From Isoetes taiwanensis (Eukaryota > Streptophyta > Lycopodiopsida > Isoetales > Isoetaceae): 64,000 nt of DNA. The position numbers and the translations under genes were made by a program. The notes under the pieces were generated by a model that was not told the origin of the DNA, did not search any database, and saw only the letters and a list, made by a program, of their open reading frames with translations. The DNA is taken from assembly GCA_021234155.1 (NCBI GenBank), contig JAJEKV010000014.1:16402872-16466871 (forward strand), given 5' to 3'. Positions 1-11,100 of the stretch are shown in pieces. Every line of letters begins with the position of its first letter. Position 1 is the first letter of the stretch.

Positions 1-2038
1 TTTTGTCTAAACATTCCAGGGCCAAGAAACTTAACCCAGATTGAGCATATGCTGCAATCATCATATTCCATGATACCAAGTTCTGATTTGATAGCTTATA
101 AAAGACACTGCATGCCTCCTCAATACTCCCGCATTTGGCATACATATCAATCAGAGCAATTTGCGATTGGGGTCTATCCTTCACAATCCTATCATAAATG
201 AGCTTCCCCTGCTCTATTGCTCCTATATTGGCACATGCTCTTAGTGCACTGAAAAGTGTGATGTCGTTCGGATTCGTTCCTTCTTCTTGCATCCTTTGGA
301 AATATAAGAGAGCTAGAAATGATTCTCCACATTGAACAAGTCCTGAAATCAACGCACTCCATGTTACAACATTGGGACATACGCCTTCGCGTTGCATATT
401 CTCAAAACATTCCAGAGCAAAATTGACTTCCCCATGCTGAGCAAAACCTGCAATTATTGAACTCCATGATACAACATCCCATTCCACCAACTTATAAAAT
501 TCATTGTACGCCTCCTCAAAACATTTACATTTCATATACATGTTGATAAGACTATTCCCAAGGGCAAGTGATTGAAGTCCTGTCCTGATTATCTGTTCAT
601 GAATAATTCTGCCATATCCCAATTCTGATATACTGGCACATGCCTTCAAAGAACTCAGAAATGTGATCTCATCTGGTTTCATTTCTAGCTGCATCATATT
701 AAAGCAGTTTAGAGCCAAGCAATGTTTTCCCAGCTGAGTATATCCTGTAATCATTGCATTCCATGACACAACATTTAGTATTGGCAATTGACAGAAGATT
801 CGGTCTGCTTCTTCTAGACTTCCACATTTTGCATACATGTCAAGTAGGGTGCTACCCACCATGATCCTGGAATGTAATCCTACTGCAATGATCATGCTAT
901 GGACAAGCCTACCATGTTCTATTGCCCCTATGCATGTGCAGGCTTTCAAAGCACTCAAGAAAATCACTTCGTTTGGCTTTATGCCTGTTCCTTGCATGAC
1001 TTCATAACATTCTAGCGCCAGAAGGCCATCGTTATTCTGGCAGTATGCTGCAACCATGGCGCCCCATGATACCACATTTTTGTTCGGCAATTTATCAAAG
1101 ATCCAGTGTGCTTCTTCTAGGCTTCCACATTTATAATACATATCAATTAGACTACTCCCCACAACAACATGACAATTTAAACTGATTTCAATCGCCTGAA
1201 CGTGGACAATCCTCCCATATTCTAATGCATTTGTACTTGCACATGCTTTCAAAATTCCCGAAAACGTGATTTCATCTGGGCTTATTCCTTCTTTTTGCAT
1301 CTCTTCAAAACATTTTAAAGCAAAAGAACCCTCCTCGTGCTGAATATATCCTCCAATTAATGTATTCCAAGAAACAACATCACAAATTTGGAGTCTACTG
1401 AAAGCTTGACGTGCCTCCGCTATGCTGTCACATTTGAGATACATATCAACCACACTATTCCCCACAATGTTGGATGAAATAAGTCCAGACTCCATGATCT
1501 CTGCATGGATCATTCTTCCCAGGAAAAGAGACCTCATGTTTATGCAACCCTTTATAACAGCTACATAGATATATTTATCAGTCCTAGTCCCTGATAGCAG
1601 CAACTCCTGGTGCAACTGAAAGGTAATTTCACTTTGTCCAAGTTTGGAATTTGCAAAAATAATAGCCACCCATGTATAATTAGTCGGATAAGCAAGCTTG
1701 TTAAATGTCTGATTTGCTTCAAATAAAGACCCATGATATGCAAATACACGGATGAGCTGGTCACCTAAAGCAGCAATTGAATCAAGCCCAGAATAAACCA
1801 TAAGGAACTGCAGCCGCCTTCCACATTCCAAATCTTTCTCCTTTTCGTACTTCTGTAGAAGTAAATATGCGTCATTCCTGGTTAAGGGGTCCCCCACAAG
1901 CTTAGCAACTTGCAATGCCCCATTCGAAAGGGCATTTTTACATACTCTGCTCAAATCCTTGGTGTAAATATTAAGGCTAATAGTGCAGAAACTAACCAAC
2001 CTTCTAAACGACGAATCCGCCAAATGCACATTCTGCAT
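1..2038 (-). CDS. PLS-class pentatricopeptide repeat (PPR) protein, C-terminus outside window
   Basis: An uninterrupted frame of 679 codons runs from ATG at 2038 to the left edge. An in-frame TAA lies six codons upstream of the ATG, supporting this start. After about 70 non-repeat residues the protein is a string of helical repeats of about 31-36 residues with PPR signatures such as VVSWNTLIGGYIQ, SSLIDMYYKCGSLEEA and PDEITFSGILKACAS. The alternation of VVSW, MYxKCGS and GRxxH blocks is the P-L-S triplet pattern of land-plant organellar RNA editing and processing factors, which normally end in E and often DYW domains. Those would lie beyond base 1 and cannot be seen. The family usually acts in chloroplasts or mitochondria on one or a few transcripts; I see no clear presequence, and the target is unknown. 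The family is certain, the function only by class. There is no intron in the visible part, as is usual for this class. Confidence 0.93.
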   Translation of the reverse strand, partial: MQNVHLADSSFRRLVSFCTISLNIYTKDLSRVCKNALSNGALQVAKLVGDPLTRNDAYLLLQKYEKEKDLECGRRLQFLMVYSGLDSIAALGDQLIRVFAYHGSLFEANQTFNKLAYPTNYTWVAIIFANSKLGQSEITFQLHQELLLSGTRTDKYIYVAVIKGCINMRSLFLGRMIHAEIMESGLISSNIVGNSVVDMYLKCDSIAEARQAFSRLQICDVVSWNTLIGGYIQHEEGSFALKCFEEMQKEGISPDEITFSGILKACASTNALEYGRIVHVQAIEISLNCHVVVGSSLIDMYYKCGSLEEAHWIFDKLPNKNVVSWGAMVAAYCQNNDGLLALECYEVMQGTGIKPNEVIFLSALKACTCIGAIEHGRLVHSMIIAVGLHSRIMVGSTLLDMYAKCGSLEEADRIFCQLPILNVVSWNAMITGYTQLGKHCLALNCFNMMQLEMKPDEITFLSSLKACASISELGYGRIIHEQIIRTGLQSLALGNSLINMYMKCKCFEEAYNEFYKLVEWDVVSWSSIIAGFAQHGEVNFALECFENMQREGVCPNVVTWSALISGLVQCGESFLALLYFQRMQEEGTNPNDITLFSALRACANIGAIEQGKLIYDRIVKDRPQSQIALIDMYAKCGSIEEACSVFYKLSNQNLVSWNMMIAAYAQSGLSFLALECLDK

Positions 2039-3626
2039 TTTGTGCTGCAGTTCTTAAACATTTTGTAGGGAGTGGTTTTTATGGATTATAATTTTGAGCA
2101 GGAGATGGCATCACAGACATGGATTAGATCTTTTATGCATCTTCTTATCCTTGAATGGAGTTAGAAAAAATCAGGTCTGGAATCACGACTTATCTGATCG
2201 ATTAATTTTCTATTGGAACACATATGCCCGGTGATTCCAGCCCCGAACTGTCCTTACATTCTAAATTAGATAGAGTTGCAGCCAGGGGTACTTAAATTGA
2301 AAGCTAGAAGATGCAAAATTTGATGGTCACTACAGTCATTTTGATGCAGCAGAAAATATGGAAAAGCTTCACATCCTACCTTGAAAGATGGTGCGGTGTG
2401 TTGTATGCCTCTGTTCTTTTGGAAAGATTTCATGGAGCTGTGTCGCCGCCTTCTTAGCTGATCCTAACCCTTGGCGCGGCCCTTCGAAATATTCTAGAGT
2501 TGTTCAAGCCGTATCACGCATATCGAACATGCTCTAGTGGGGAATGAGGAACAAAGCTTTTGGTGTACCTAGATTGCAGATTTGCAACATCAATGAAAGC
2601 CTTCCTAAAATCTTAACTCGAAATACAACCTCTGTGCCTAAACCTTAACGTCGTGGGCCCACTGTATGCTAGCATCGTGCCTGTTGAAATCGAGAATTTC
2701 CGACAAGGAAAAAAAAATTGCAGGAAGTTTTTCGGTCAAAATCTGTGTCCCATTGTCCCAGAGCTATGTTATGATGTTTTGGCACTTTGACTATGTCTCT
2801 TTGCTTGTTTTGGCACTTTGACTATATCTCTTTGCTTCTGATGCTTAGGTTTGGTATTACTTGGATTATGTTGTCATTGTCTAGCCTGTACTCACATAGG
2901 ATTTGTGTCTCTTCTTGTGCTTATATTCTTGTATCCAAGATTTTCAGAGTATTTCCATGCATGCAGTGCCAGCCAGGGATCCCCACTTAGTCACGAGGAC
3001 CGACCCCCGTGAGTGCGTGTGCATTGAATTAGAAAGCAGTGGTTAAGCTCATGGAGCTAGTGGAGCTGGGGAGCAATAAGATTTTGGGTTGAGTTGCTAC
3101 ATTATATTGTACTTGTATTGTGAATGTTATAATTCCTCTGGAATTGTGTTGAATTCTTAAGAATGGTTCAAATTTTAACTGCAAAGGAAGATTCAAATCT
3201 TCACCAATACTATTCTTTTGTAAAGTTTATACCAACCTAGATCTAGTCTTTTGCAAGTTTTGACAAGATCTCGAGTTGCCAGGAGGGTCAACTCGGCAGG
3301 CTCTTCACATTAAATCCAGCAGAAACCTATATGCCCAAAAAAATTCCTGAACCAAGCATCTACGGCTCGCCACATTAGCAACACTATCATTTCAAATCTA
3401 GGAAGGACACAACGACCTAAATATGATGCCATTGAATATGGGGAATCAACAACTGTTGGGATTGCGCCACATCAGCCTAGTACATTACAACATTTGAATA
3501 CCCATAGGCATCTCAAAAACTCCCTTCTGAGCATTTCTCTATACAATTTCTTTTATTATTATAGAGCCTCTCTCCAACTTCGACGCTCTCCCACCAGGAC
3601 GTTGATTGCTACCTTCCTTTGACATA
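2039..3626. other. Intergenic, no gene recognised; one 31-bp tandem duplication
   Basis: No protein-like frame is evident on either strand. The only structure I see is a 31-bp unit beginning TTTTGGCACTTTGACTAT that is repeated twice in tandem at 2777-2838 with two differences. The first few hundred bases are presumably the promoter and 5' leader of the PPR gene. Confidence 0.6.
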
Positions 3627-3868
3627 GGTGAGGCTCTATCCCTTCTTCTTGTCATCTGTGTTTTCCAGTAGTGTAGGCAGACAGGTGCGCCAGAATGATG
3701 ATGAAAAGGGATGCAAGATTGAGGGTGAAGGTATACAAGATGCCTTCGCCCAACCTCAGGCGTGAGATCTCTGTGTGTGGAATTTGTAGGGATAAGGAGG
3801 GCAGGCAATGCATGCACAGCCTTGATGAGCAGGGTTTGAGGCCTGAGAGCAGCAGGGCAGCAGAGGCC
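3627..3868 (+). repeat. Left arm of a long inverted repeat flanking the HUH element
   Basis: This stretch is found again in reverse complement at 6781-7036 with only scattered mismatches. One 14-bp length difference lies near GTAGTGTAGGCAGACAGG. The shared segment starts at GGTGAGGCTCTATCCC and ends inward at GCAGCAGAGGCC, and similarity stops abruptly at both ends. The arms enclose the broken HUH-endonuclease gene, so they may be terminal inverted repeats of one element. No matching short target duplication is visible just outside them, so an independent inverted duplication is possible. Confidence 0.75.
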
Positions 3869-4031
3869 AGGAGGAAGAGCCCCGGAGATGCCGGCAGGTC
3901 TGTCACATGGGCTGATGTTGCAGCCACAGCTGGGGATGTTGTTGTCCATGGGGAGGGACGATTTGATGTGCAGAGGGAAGTTGGGGAAGACTTGAACCGT
4001 GGGATTCTGAAATTGCTTCTCGCTGGCCGGT

Positions 4032-5248
4032 ATGAAGACCGAAGCTCCCTCCTTGTTTCCAAAACCCATCGCTCAGCCGTCGGCCGAAGAGCAAGAAGAG
4101 GGAAGAGGAGGAAGCAATGCCGCTTCGGAAGAGGGAAGAAACTCAGGGGCAGTAGCGGTGACGTAATTTGTTGGGCCGCATGTTGCAGAGGAGGTGGAAG
4201 AGTATGTGCAGACTTCTGGCAGAGGCAGAGTTGGTGGACATGGGAGAGGAAGGGGTAGAGGAAGGGGAAGACGGGGCCCGAGTATCATCGAAGAATGCGT
4301 TGGAGCAGATATTGGTGGGGGTGCTGGAGAGGAAGTTGTAGACATGCCAGTCTTCTTGGATGTTTCAGTCACAGTTGTGTTTGGTGGTTGCGATGTGCCC
4401 CAGGCACTCTACACAAGGATGGTGGAATTTCTGAAGCAAAATTGCAGGGCGGGAGTAGTAGCTCTAGAGAGGGGCTCCTCTCTAGACCACTTACATGTGC
4501 AGGCCGTTATGCGCTTAGATGCAAAAACTCCTGCTAGTGTCAACGTCAGAATAAAGAACTTTCTGGGTTGGAATCAAAACAGGTCTCCAGGTGCTATGAT
4601 TCTCTGTAAGGCTCTCCGTGGGAGCAAGTTGCATTGTTTTGAAGGCTTTGCCGAGTACTGCACTTCAAGATGCACTTCAAGGTGCACTTGTACAACGTAA
4701 CTGCAAATCAGATTGCTGTGGGTAAAGAATTGTATGCAATGTATGGTGCAGGTGAGGTGAAGCACCTGATCATGCTAGATAACAAAAACCTCTTGCCTCG
4801 GGCATTCCATTACGTTCTGTATCATGCAAGTAGATTTAGAACAGTATCATTAATCCACACAGTGAAGTACATGCTACAAACAGGCAAATTCAGATTATGC
4901 AACTCTTGTATTCTCCCCAATAACTCATCCTTTGTCTCCTTGGAAAGAGTTCAAGTGGCTTGGCGAATAATGCTAGGCCCCGAGCGCTGTACTTACGCCG
5001 ATGTAAGAATGGCCATGTTTGGTATTCAGCCTGGTGTGATACCAATAGAGCGTGTAGGCAAGCGGAGGAAGCGCTTCTGGGATGCAGCAGGGGTGTTTGA
5101 AGATATAGAAAGCGGAGAGAAAGGAAGCAGCGGGGATGAATTTATTTATGCAAGTGCTGGGGTGCGACCGTCGGCTCCAGACCTTCCTGACTCAGATGCC
5201 TCATTCATTCCGCTTGATGTTCATGATCATGATTTCGATGTCATATAA
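4032..5248 (+). pseudogene. Replitron-like HUH endonuclease, broken by a stop and a frameshift
   Basis: The reading starts at ATG 4032 (MKTEAPSLFPK), meets an in-frame TAA at 4164-4166, continues through an R/G-rich tract (GRGRGRGRGR) into a Rep-like core, then needs a frame change near 4660-4675 to continue to 5248. In the core, DHLHVQAVMRL carries a histidine-hydrophobic-histidine (HUH) pair typical of rolling-circle nucleases. It is followed by a block around EYC, and then by HFKVHLYNVT and an LDNKN block that I recall from Replitron-type HUH proteins. The catalytic Y-x-x-K motif expected right after the HUH region would fall at EYC, exactly where the frame breaks, so lysine is lost. HUH transposons copy by single-strand nicking and replication. 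The inverted arms on both sides support a transposon. Family placement is by motif memory; an unrelated Rep relic is possible. Confidence 0.62.
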
Positions 5249-5344
5249 TGTAGATGCCTTGCCTGTTTGCATTCAGTTCGCTTGCACAGATGCATTTAAT
5301 AATCTGTCTCTATTTCTGCAGGAGAGAATGACAGAGGAGATAGA

Positions 5345-5722
5345 ATGGTGAGAGAGCGCGAAGTGATTGTAATTGGCGATAGCTCCCAGGAGGAAGATTC
5401 TGTAAACCAATCCGTTGTGGAATGTGCAGAAAGGGAACAGAAGGTAGACCTGATGCTAGCTTGGGAAGAGGCACAAGAGGCCGTGAAGGACGTTTGCAAT
5501 GCTGTCCAAGAACTTCGTTTGGCATTGTCTCACACATTAGACCGGATTGAGGCTGCCCTGGACACACTGCAGGCGCATGGGATGCTTGAGGAGGGTGTCT
5601 TGCGATGCCACCTGAATCTCTGCAGGGCGCTCCTCCTTAAGGAGTTACAAGATCTGGAGGCCACTCGTCGCTGCCACGACCCTGACATGCCTTCTTCCAG
5701 CAACAGGAAGGCGCCACAGTAG
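5345..5722 (+). CDS. Small acidic helical protein or 3' exon of the HUH element, unrecognised
   Basis: A 125-codon frame starts at ATG 5345. It opens with REREVIVIGDSSQEED, a hydrophobic VIVI patch followed by acidic serines that resembles a SUMO-interacting motif, and continues as a Leu/Ala/Glu-rich helical segment to about residue 105. It ends at a TAG at 5720-5722. The frame is open upstream to an acceptor-like TATTTCTGCAG at 5321, so this may be a downstream exon of the HUH gene rather than a separate gene; no donor that keeps the phase is obvious. It lies inside the inverted arms, so it probably belongs to the element. I do not recognise a family. Confidence 0.4.
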   Translation: MVREREVIVIGDSSQEEDSVNQSVVECAEREQKVDLMLAWEEAQEAVKDVCNAVQELRLALSHTLDRIEAALDTLQAHGMLEEGVLRCHLNLCRALLLKELQDLEATRRCHDPDMPSSSNRKAPQ

Positions 5723-6253
5723 ACCAGCCTCCTGTCTCCTTTCTGCTTTTCCTGTTATGTTCCTGTGTTTGGAGTGTCGTGCAGCGTGAAAGTTTGGAGT
5801 TCTCTGTTGTAACTATCTGTTGTAACTATCTACGTTATTGTGAAACAGCAATGTAAATGTGAGAGAGCAATGTCAATATAGCTATTGTCCACTGCAATTC
5901 CGCTTCACATAACGCCAATGGTCATGTGCTTTAATTCTGCACCTTTGAAATTTGTATGGGTCGCAGCCTGGAAAAAAACAGAGGGCTCTTCATCTGGCAT
6001 AAAATGAGGAATATTCCTCCCATCAAGGGCCACAATTGAAAAATGAAAACATCCCATTAAGAAGAATAATAACATAGCATGAGATGCATACTGTCATGAT
6101 CATATATATACATCTTTATGGGTTTTATTTGTGAGATTGAATGTCAACCGTAGATCTGAAGCATATGCCGGATATCATACAAAATCGGCAGTCAGCATCT
6201 TTTTGGATAAAAAACGACTTGCCACTTTCTACGGTCTCGATTGAAGATTAGAA

Positions 6254-6291
<38 letters not shown>

Positions 6292-6780
6292 AATAGTGAG
6301 AATCAAGACTCTGTTGAACCAGCCTGCTGCCGGACCGCTCGATCCTTTGCCTCCACCAATCAATCCTCTACTACTGGCAAAATTAACACAACCAGGGTTG
6401 GAGGATTCAAACCTCCAGGCCAAAGCGAAGGCCTCATCAGAACCCTTCCAAATTACCTCATTTAAGAAGAAAACATGTTTGAGCGCTTCGATTTTCAGAA
6501 TAATGAGAGAAGTTTCAGCATCTTCCTAGGGTTCTAGATCTCTAAATCCTGCATTAAAAAAACAAAAACAAAACCATGCTTTAGAGCTCCAATCAGATGA
6601 AGAGGCCGGAATAGGCTAATAGATAGCAGCGATGCTACCGAAGCCTTCTCTAAACCATGCTTCAGAGCTCCAATCAGATGAACATGCCGGAATACAAGAA
6701 TTAAATAGCGATGCTGCCGAAGCCTCATTGCCGACAGATTCCAGCGGTCCTGTCACTCATATACACTCTGAGCCCTCTGT
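5723..6780. other. Non-coding interior of the inverted-arm element with a 35-A tract
   Basis: No convincing gene. An uninterrupted run of 35 adenines lies at 6255-6289. The 24-bp phrase ending CCAATCAGATGA occurs twice at about 6570-6680 in a short local duplication. Short frames across the poly(A) are compositional. Confidence 0.6.
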
Positions 6781-7036
6781 GGCCTCTGCTGCCCTGCTAC
6801 TCTCAGGCCTCAAACCCTGCTCATCAAGGCTGTGCATGCATCGCCTGCCCTCCTTATCCCTGCAAATTCCACACACAGAGATCTCATGCCTGAGGTTGGG
6901 CGAAGGCATCTTGTATACCTTCACCCTCAATCTTGCATCCCTTCTCATCATCATTCTGGCGCACTTGTCTACCTACGCTTCTCTGCCCACACTACTGGAA
7001 AACACAGATGACAAGAAGAAGGGATAGAGCCTCACC
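6781..7036 (-). repeat. Right arm of the long inverted repeat
   Basis: This is the reverse complement of 3627-3868, ending outward at GAGCCTCACC. It is about 14 bp longer than the left arm because of an extra stretch near CTACGCTTCTCTGCC. Together the arms define a segment of about 3.4 kb. Confidence 0.75.
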
Positions 7037-8143
7037 AAGGCGCTCCATGCCGAGCAGGCGATCAGGTCTACACACGGCTGAGGCGAAACCGGCGGCATGG
7101 AATGGCCAGCGACCATCGTGGCCCTCGTTCGATCGTTGCTTGATTCTGACAGCGTCTCCTTCCCCATTCGAGCCAGTGGCATATGGACACGCAGGAGCTT
7201 CCCAAAAACAGGCTCCAAATTTCTTTTCTTACACCATTGAGTTCACTTAAAAAAACATGACATAAATACAACACTGAAATAGAAACTTGCCCCTCACAAC
7301 AAAAAAGCAGCTCAAACATGCACACACATACCATTTTCAATACAATACAATACCAGAATCATAGTTTCCACCATTGCGAGAATACCCTCCCGCAATACGA
7401 AACGGATTGAGTAAACTTAATGACATGCAAAATAGTGACGTTACTTGATAGAGAAGCGCAATAGGTACTTGGAACAAATCAAGCGTGATTGAGTTTGCAG
7501 CAGCAGCTTATCCTCCAGACGCCGTCGTCCACTTACAGGCATGTACTGCAAAGCCCTCATCAGTCTACTAATTTTATTGGCGAATTGAGTGAGACATGCT
7601 TTATAACATTTAAATTGAATTAAGGAGCATCGCAAAATTTTTATGGAGAATAATTTAGCCTTTCTTCAATCACAAGTATTGGAGTCTAGGGTTTTGGAGC
7701 AAAGAGCTTTGATCTCACAATTATTACCAGGTTTCTCAAAATCCTAGTAATAATGGTTTCATTTAGTACCTAAAGATAAGCTACATCAACATTCACTTCA
7801 AAGACATCGTAGCAAGAAATGGAATGCACATGTCTCTGGATAGCTATGTTTAAATTTTCTCTATTTACACCAGAGTAATGCCAATATTATTATTCTTCTC
7901 CTTACTCATTGCTTCATCATTAGTTTTGAGCCTGGTTTATCCATATTCTACCTCGTCCATTTGTTTCCAACATAAAACAAAAGTCCTGAAATTCTAAACT
8001 GTTTGGGAAATCTAGAAGAAAATTCGGTCTGTTAAGGAAGCATGTACTTAACATTGCTTAACAAAACTGACCTAATCAGGACCATAAACTTCTAATAGAA
8101 TAGCAACAGAAGGTACAGCAACTAGAATTCAGAATACTTACTA
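7037..8143. other. Intergenic, nothing recognised
   Basis: AT-rich sequence with no protein-like frame and no repeat I could identify. Its right part should contain the 3' untranslated region of the WD40 gene. Confidence 0.6.
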
Positions 8144-11100
8144 TTATTGGTGAAAATAATCATCTTGGTAAAGACATGGTATGCTATGGTTCAAGGATTC
8201 CTCTAGATCATCTAGCTTCATGGCAAGTGTCAACTTCTTCTCTTCAGTTTCGCTTCCAGTACTGGATGATCCTCTAGAAAATACTGTTAATCCGCTTATG
8301 CTTCCCCTAACACTCCCTCTGCTTCCTTTAATGCTCCCCCGAATGCTTCCCCTCGATGAGGGGACTTTCTGAGGAGCTGGTGACTCTGGACGTTTTTGAA
8401 GAACAGGGCCTAAGGACTCAAGTGTCTTAGGAATAATTAATGGATGCTCTTTCTCATACGTACTGATTGGTGTAACCTCATGAAAAATCCCACTTCCATC
8501 TAGACTCTCCTCTTTCTGTGTTGACATTGACCTCTGTACTGCTTGTTGTCTAAGTTTATTTGGAGCAATCCAGGTCCTGAGGGTCTTGTCCCATGACCCA
8601 GAAATATATAAGCTTTTCTCAGATAGATAGACCATACAGTGCACTTGATCAGCATGCCCCACATATGCACACATTTCTTCTTCAAGATCCATTGTGTACC
8701 CACGTATTGTGTGATCATTTATCATGCTAAATAGTATAAGCTTGTTCTCCTCATCCACAAGCAATGCGGTGACCAGTTCTTTCTTTTTGCACATAAATCT
8801 CAAACGGGATTGGGATACCGGATCCCAAATGGAAATTTCCCCATCATCAGAAGCTGATACCCATGTGCCTCCACTTGCACACCACTTCACCTGCAAGAGG
8901 CAGCTCCTAAACATGAAAATCATAGAACACACATTAACAAGAAACTTAAGAGTACGAACCAGAATAATATTCCCTGAACCGCCTTCAAGGAGGTATAATT
9001 TCTTTCCATGACGAGCATGGCGCACTTGAATCATACCACCTGTGCCACAAGTGGCTAGCTCATTTCTGCTAGGACTGTACTCCAGACACTACAAAGACAC
9101 AAACAGAACAATAAATTCATTTCTGTGAGATTTTAAGCTGTTGTTACTTCAAGAGCTGCAATACCACAAGAGCAACTTCAGGCTCCAATTCTATAGTTTC
9201 AAGTGGAAGATATGTAGCCATATCCCACCAGCGCAAGGTTCTATCATACGATATTGAAATGAGTACCTATAAGAATAGGTCAGCAAGTCAGTATTTTTAC
9301 TGCCTCATGATGATATGTTGACCTGATGAAGCAGAAAAGAACTGATAAAGACCCACGTGGTTGATGATGCAAAGGCCAACTACACTATCTTCATGACCAC
9401 AAAGAACATCTGGCCCAGTAGCAGATGATGTACTACGCTGTCCATCCAAATTCCATATTCTTATCTTGCAATCCGAAGACCCTGTAATCACAGAATGAAT
9501 AAGCTCTTGAACATTCCCAGACTTTCAAACCTCACCATCTAATAGCATTTGACAGCCCAGGTGAAATCATTATTTAAGTTATTGGATGTTAAACGTGCAA
9601 TCCACCAACTAATTTGCAAATATGAAGGTGGATAGCAAGAAGATATTAGATAGATAACAGAATGAAACGAGAGATTAGATTATCAAGGAATTTTCCTGTT
9701 TATCTAAATGCCCGAACTTTTTTTTCTCAATAGCATGACTGTAACCTAACTTGCCGAGGTCTAATTTACACCTATCAATGTAGCCTATATCATTTGGTTC
9801 AGCCAAAGTTTATGCCATGGACCAAAACAAGCGCACACATCTCTTTAAGGGTATCATATACAGGAATCAGTGCAATGAACGTCTCTTTAAGGATATTCAT
9901 ATACATGAATCAATGCAATGATCATAATAAAAATAGAATGATTACAAGATGGCACTAACCCGTGATCAAGACATCAAGATTTGGGTCATATATCATGCTT
10001 AGAATAGAAACATGGCATGAAGGTGCAACTTCAAACTGCGTCCAGGAGTCTGTATTACTCCCAGGACTAGGTAACCACTTTAAAATAGCTCCATCTGCAG
10101 ATGCACTATATATTTCTGTGTACAACAAAGATGTAGGCTCTTGCTTTGGTGATGTCAATCTTTTTATATTCGCCATACTAGCTTTCTTCTCAACAGCCAT
10201 ACTTGCCCTTCTCTCTAAGAAGGTAACTCGTTTAACAACACTCTCCTTTTCTACTGAACTTCTAGATTGTTCCATTTCTTCGTTAGTTGGGTCACTTTCG
10301 CTTATTCGAGGTGGCTTTCTATGGACAATTACCAGACATTCTACCCAATCTAGGTGACCATTGAGTTGACGTTGTGGACCAAACTGGTTATACCTCCAAA
10401 CAAGTATCTCATTGTCAACTGTTAAGCCAATTGCAAGGTCTTTCTTTGTCGCATGGTATACCTACATAGACAAGAAAGATTGTCAGAAATCATGCCAAAT
10501 GAAATAAAAAAATAACACACACACACACACGCGCGCACGCGCACACATACACACAAACAAACAGGCAAAAGAGAACAATAAAACAGTTGGTATCTTCACC
10601 ACCACGGTCGATACTTACCTTAGTCAAACATAGTGAAGACAAAGAACAAGTATCTGCTGCCCATTCCGTCACATTTGCCGGACCAATTGTGTCGATTATG
10701 ACTGGAAATCTGAACATTTGTGAGCCTTTCCTCAGCAACATTTCTAAACGTGGTAATGAAGGACTTGTTTCAATGTCACATAAAAACATAGACTTGTTAC
10801 TTATAAATACTGACCTTTTTTTCCCTGCAATCCACAAGCATCTTGTTGAGGGAATGTATGCAATTGAAGTGACTGTGTCAGTTATGTAGTGAAACGCATC
10901 TATACAATGTCCTTCATGGCTCCAAACTTTTACGGTCCCATCGTATGAGCCCGTGATGAGAACTCTAAGATCCCTGTCATATGCTGCTGCCGTTATTGCT
11001 CCCTGGAGGAAAGACTATTTAATTTAGTATAGTCTTGTAGAAGGTCAAATAAGTTCATTACATAGTTTATAAGTCTTAGCAACATAGGAATCTTGAAATA

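Noticed and set aside
3539-4069. A 176-codon minus-strand frame and its overlapping neighbours
   Set aside because: It is the antisense of the inverted arm and the HUH-gene start, with Pro/Ser/His-rich low-information composition and no motif.
10517-10545. Regulatory Z-DNA element
   Set aside because: Only a CA/CG microsatellite within an intron; no further evidence.
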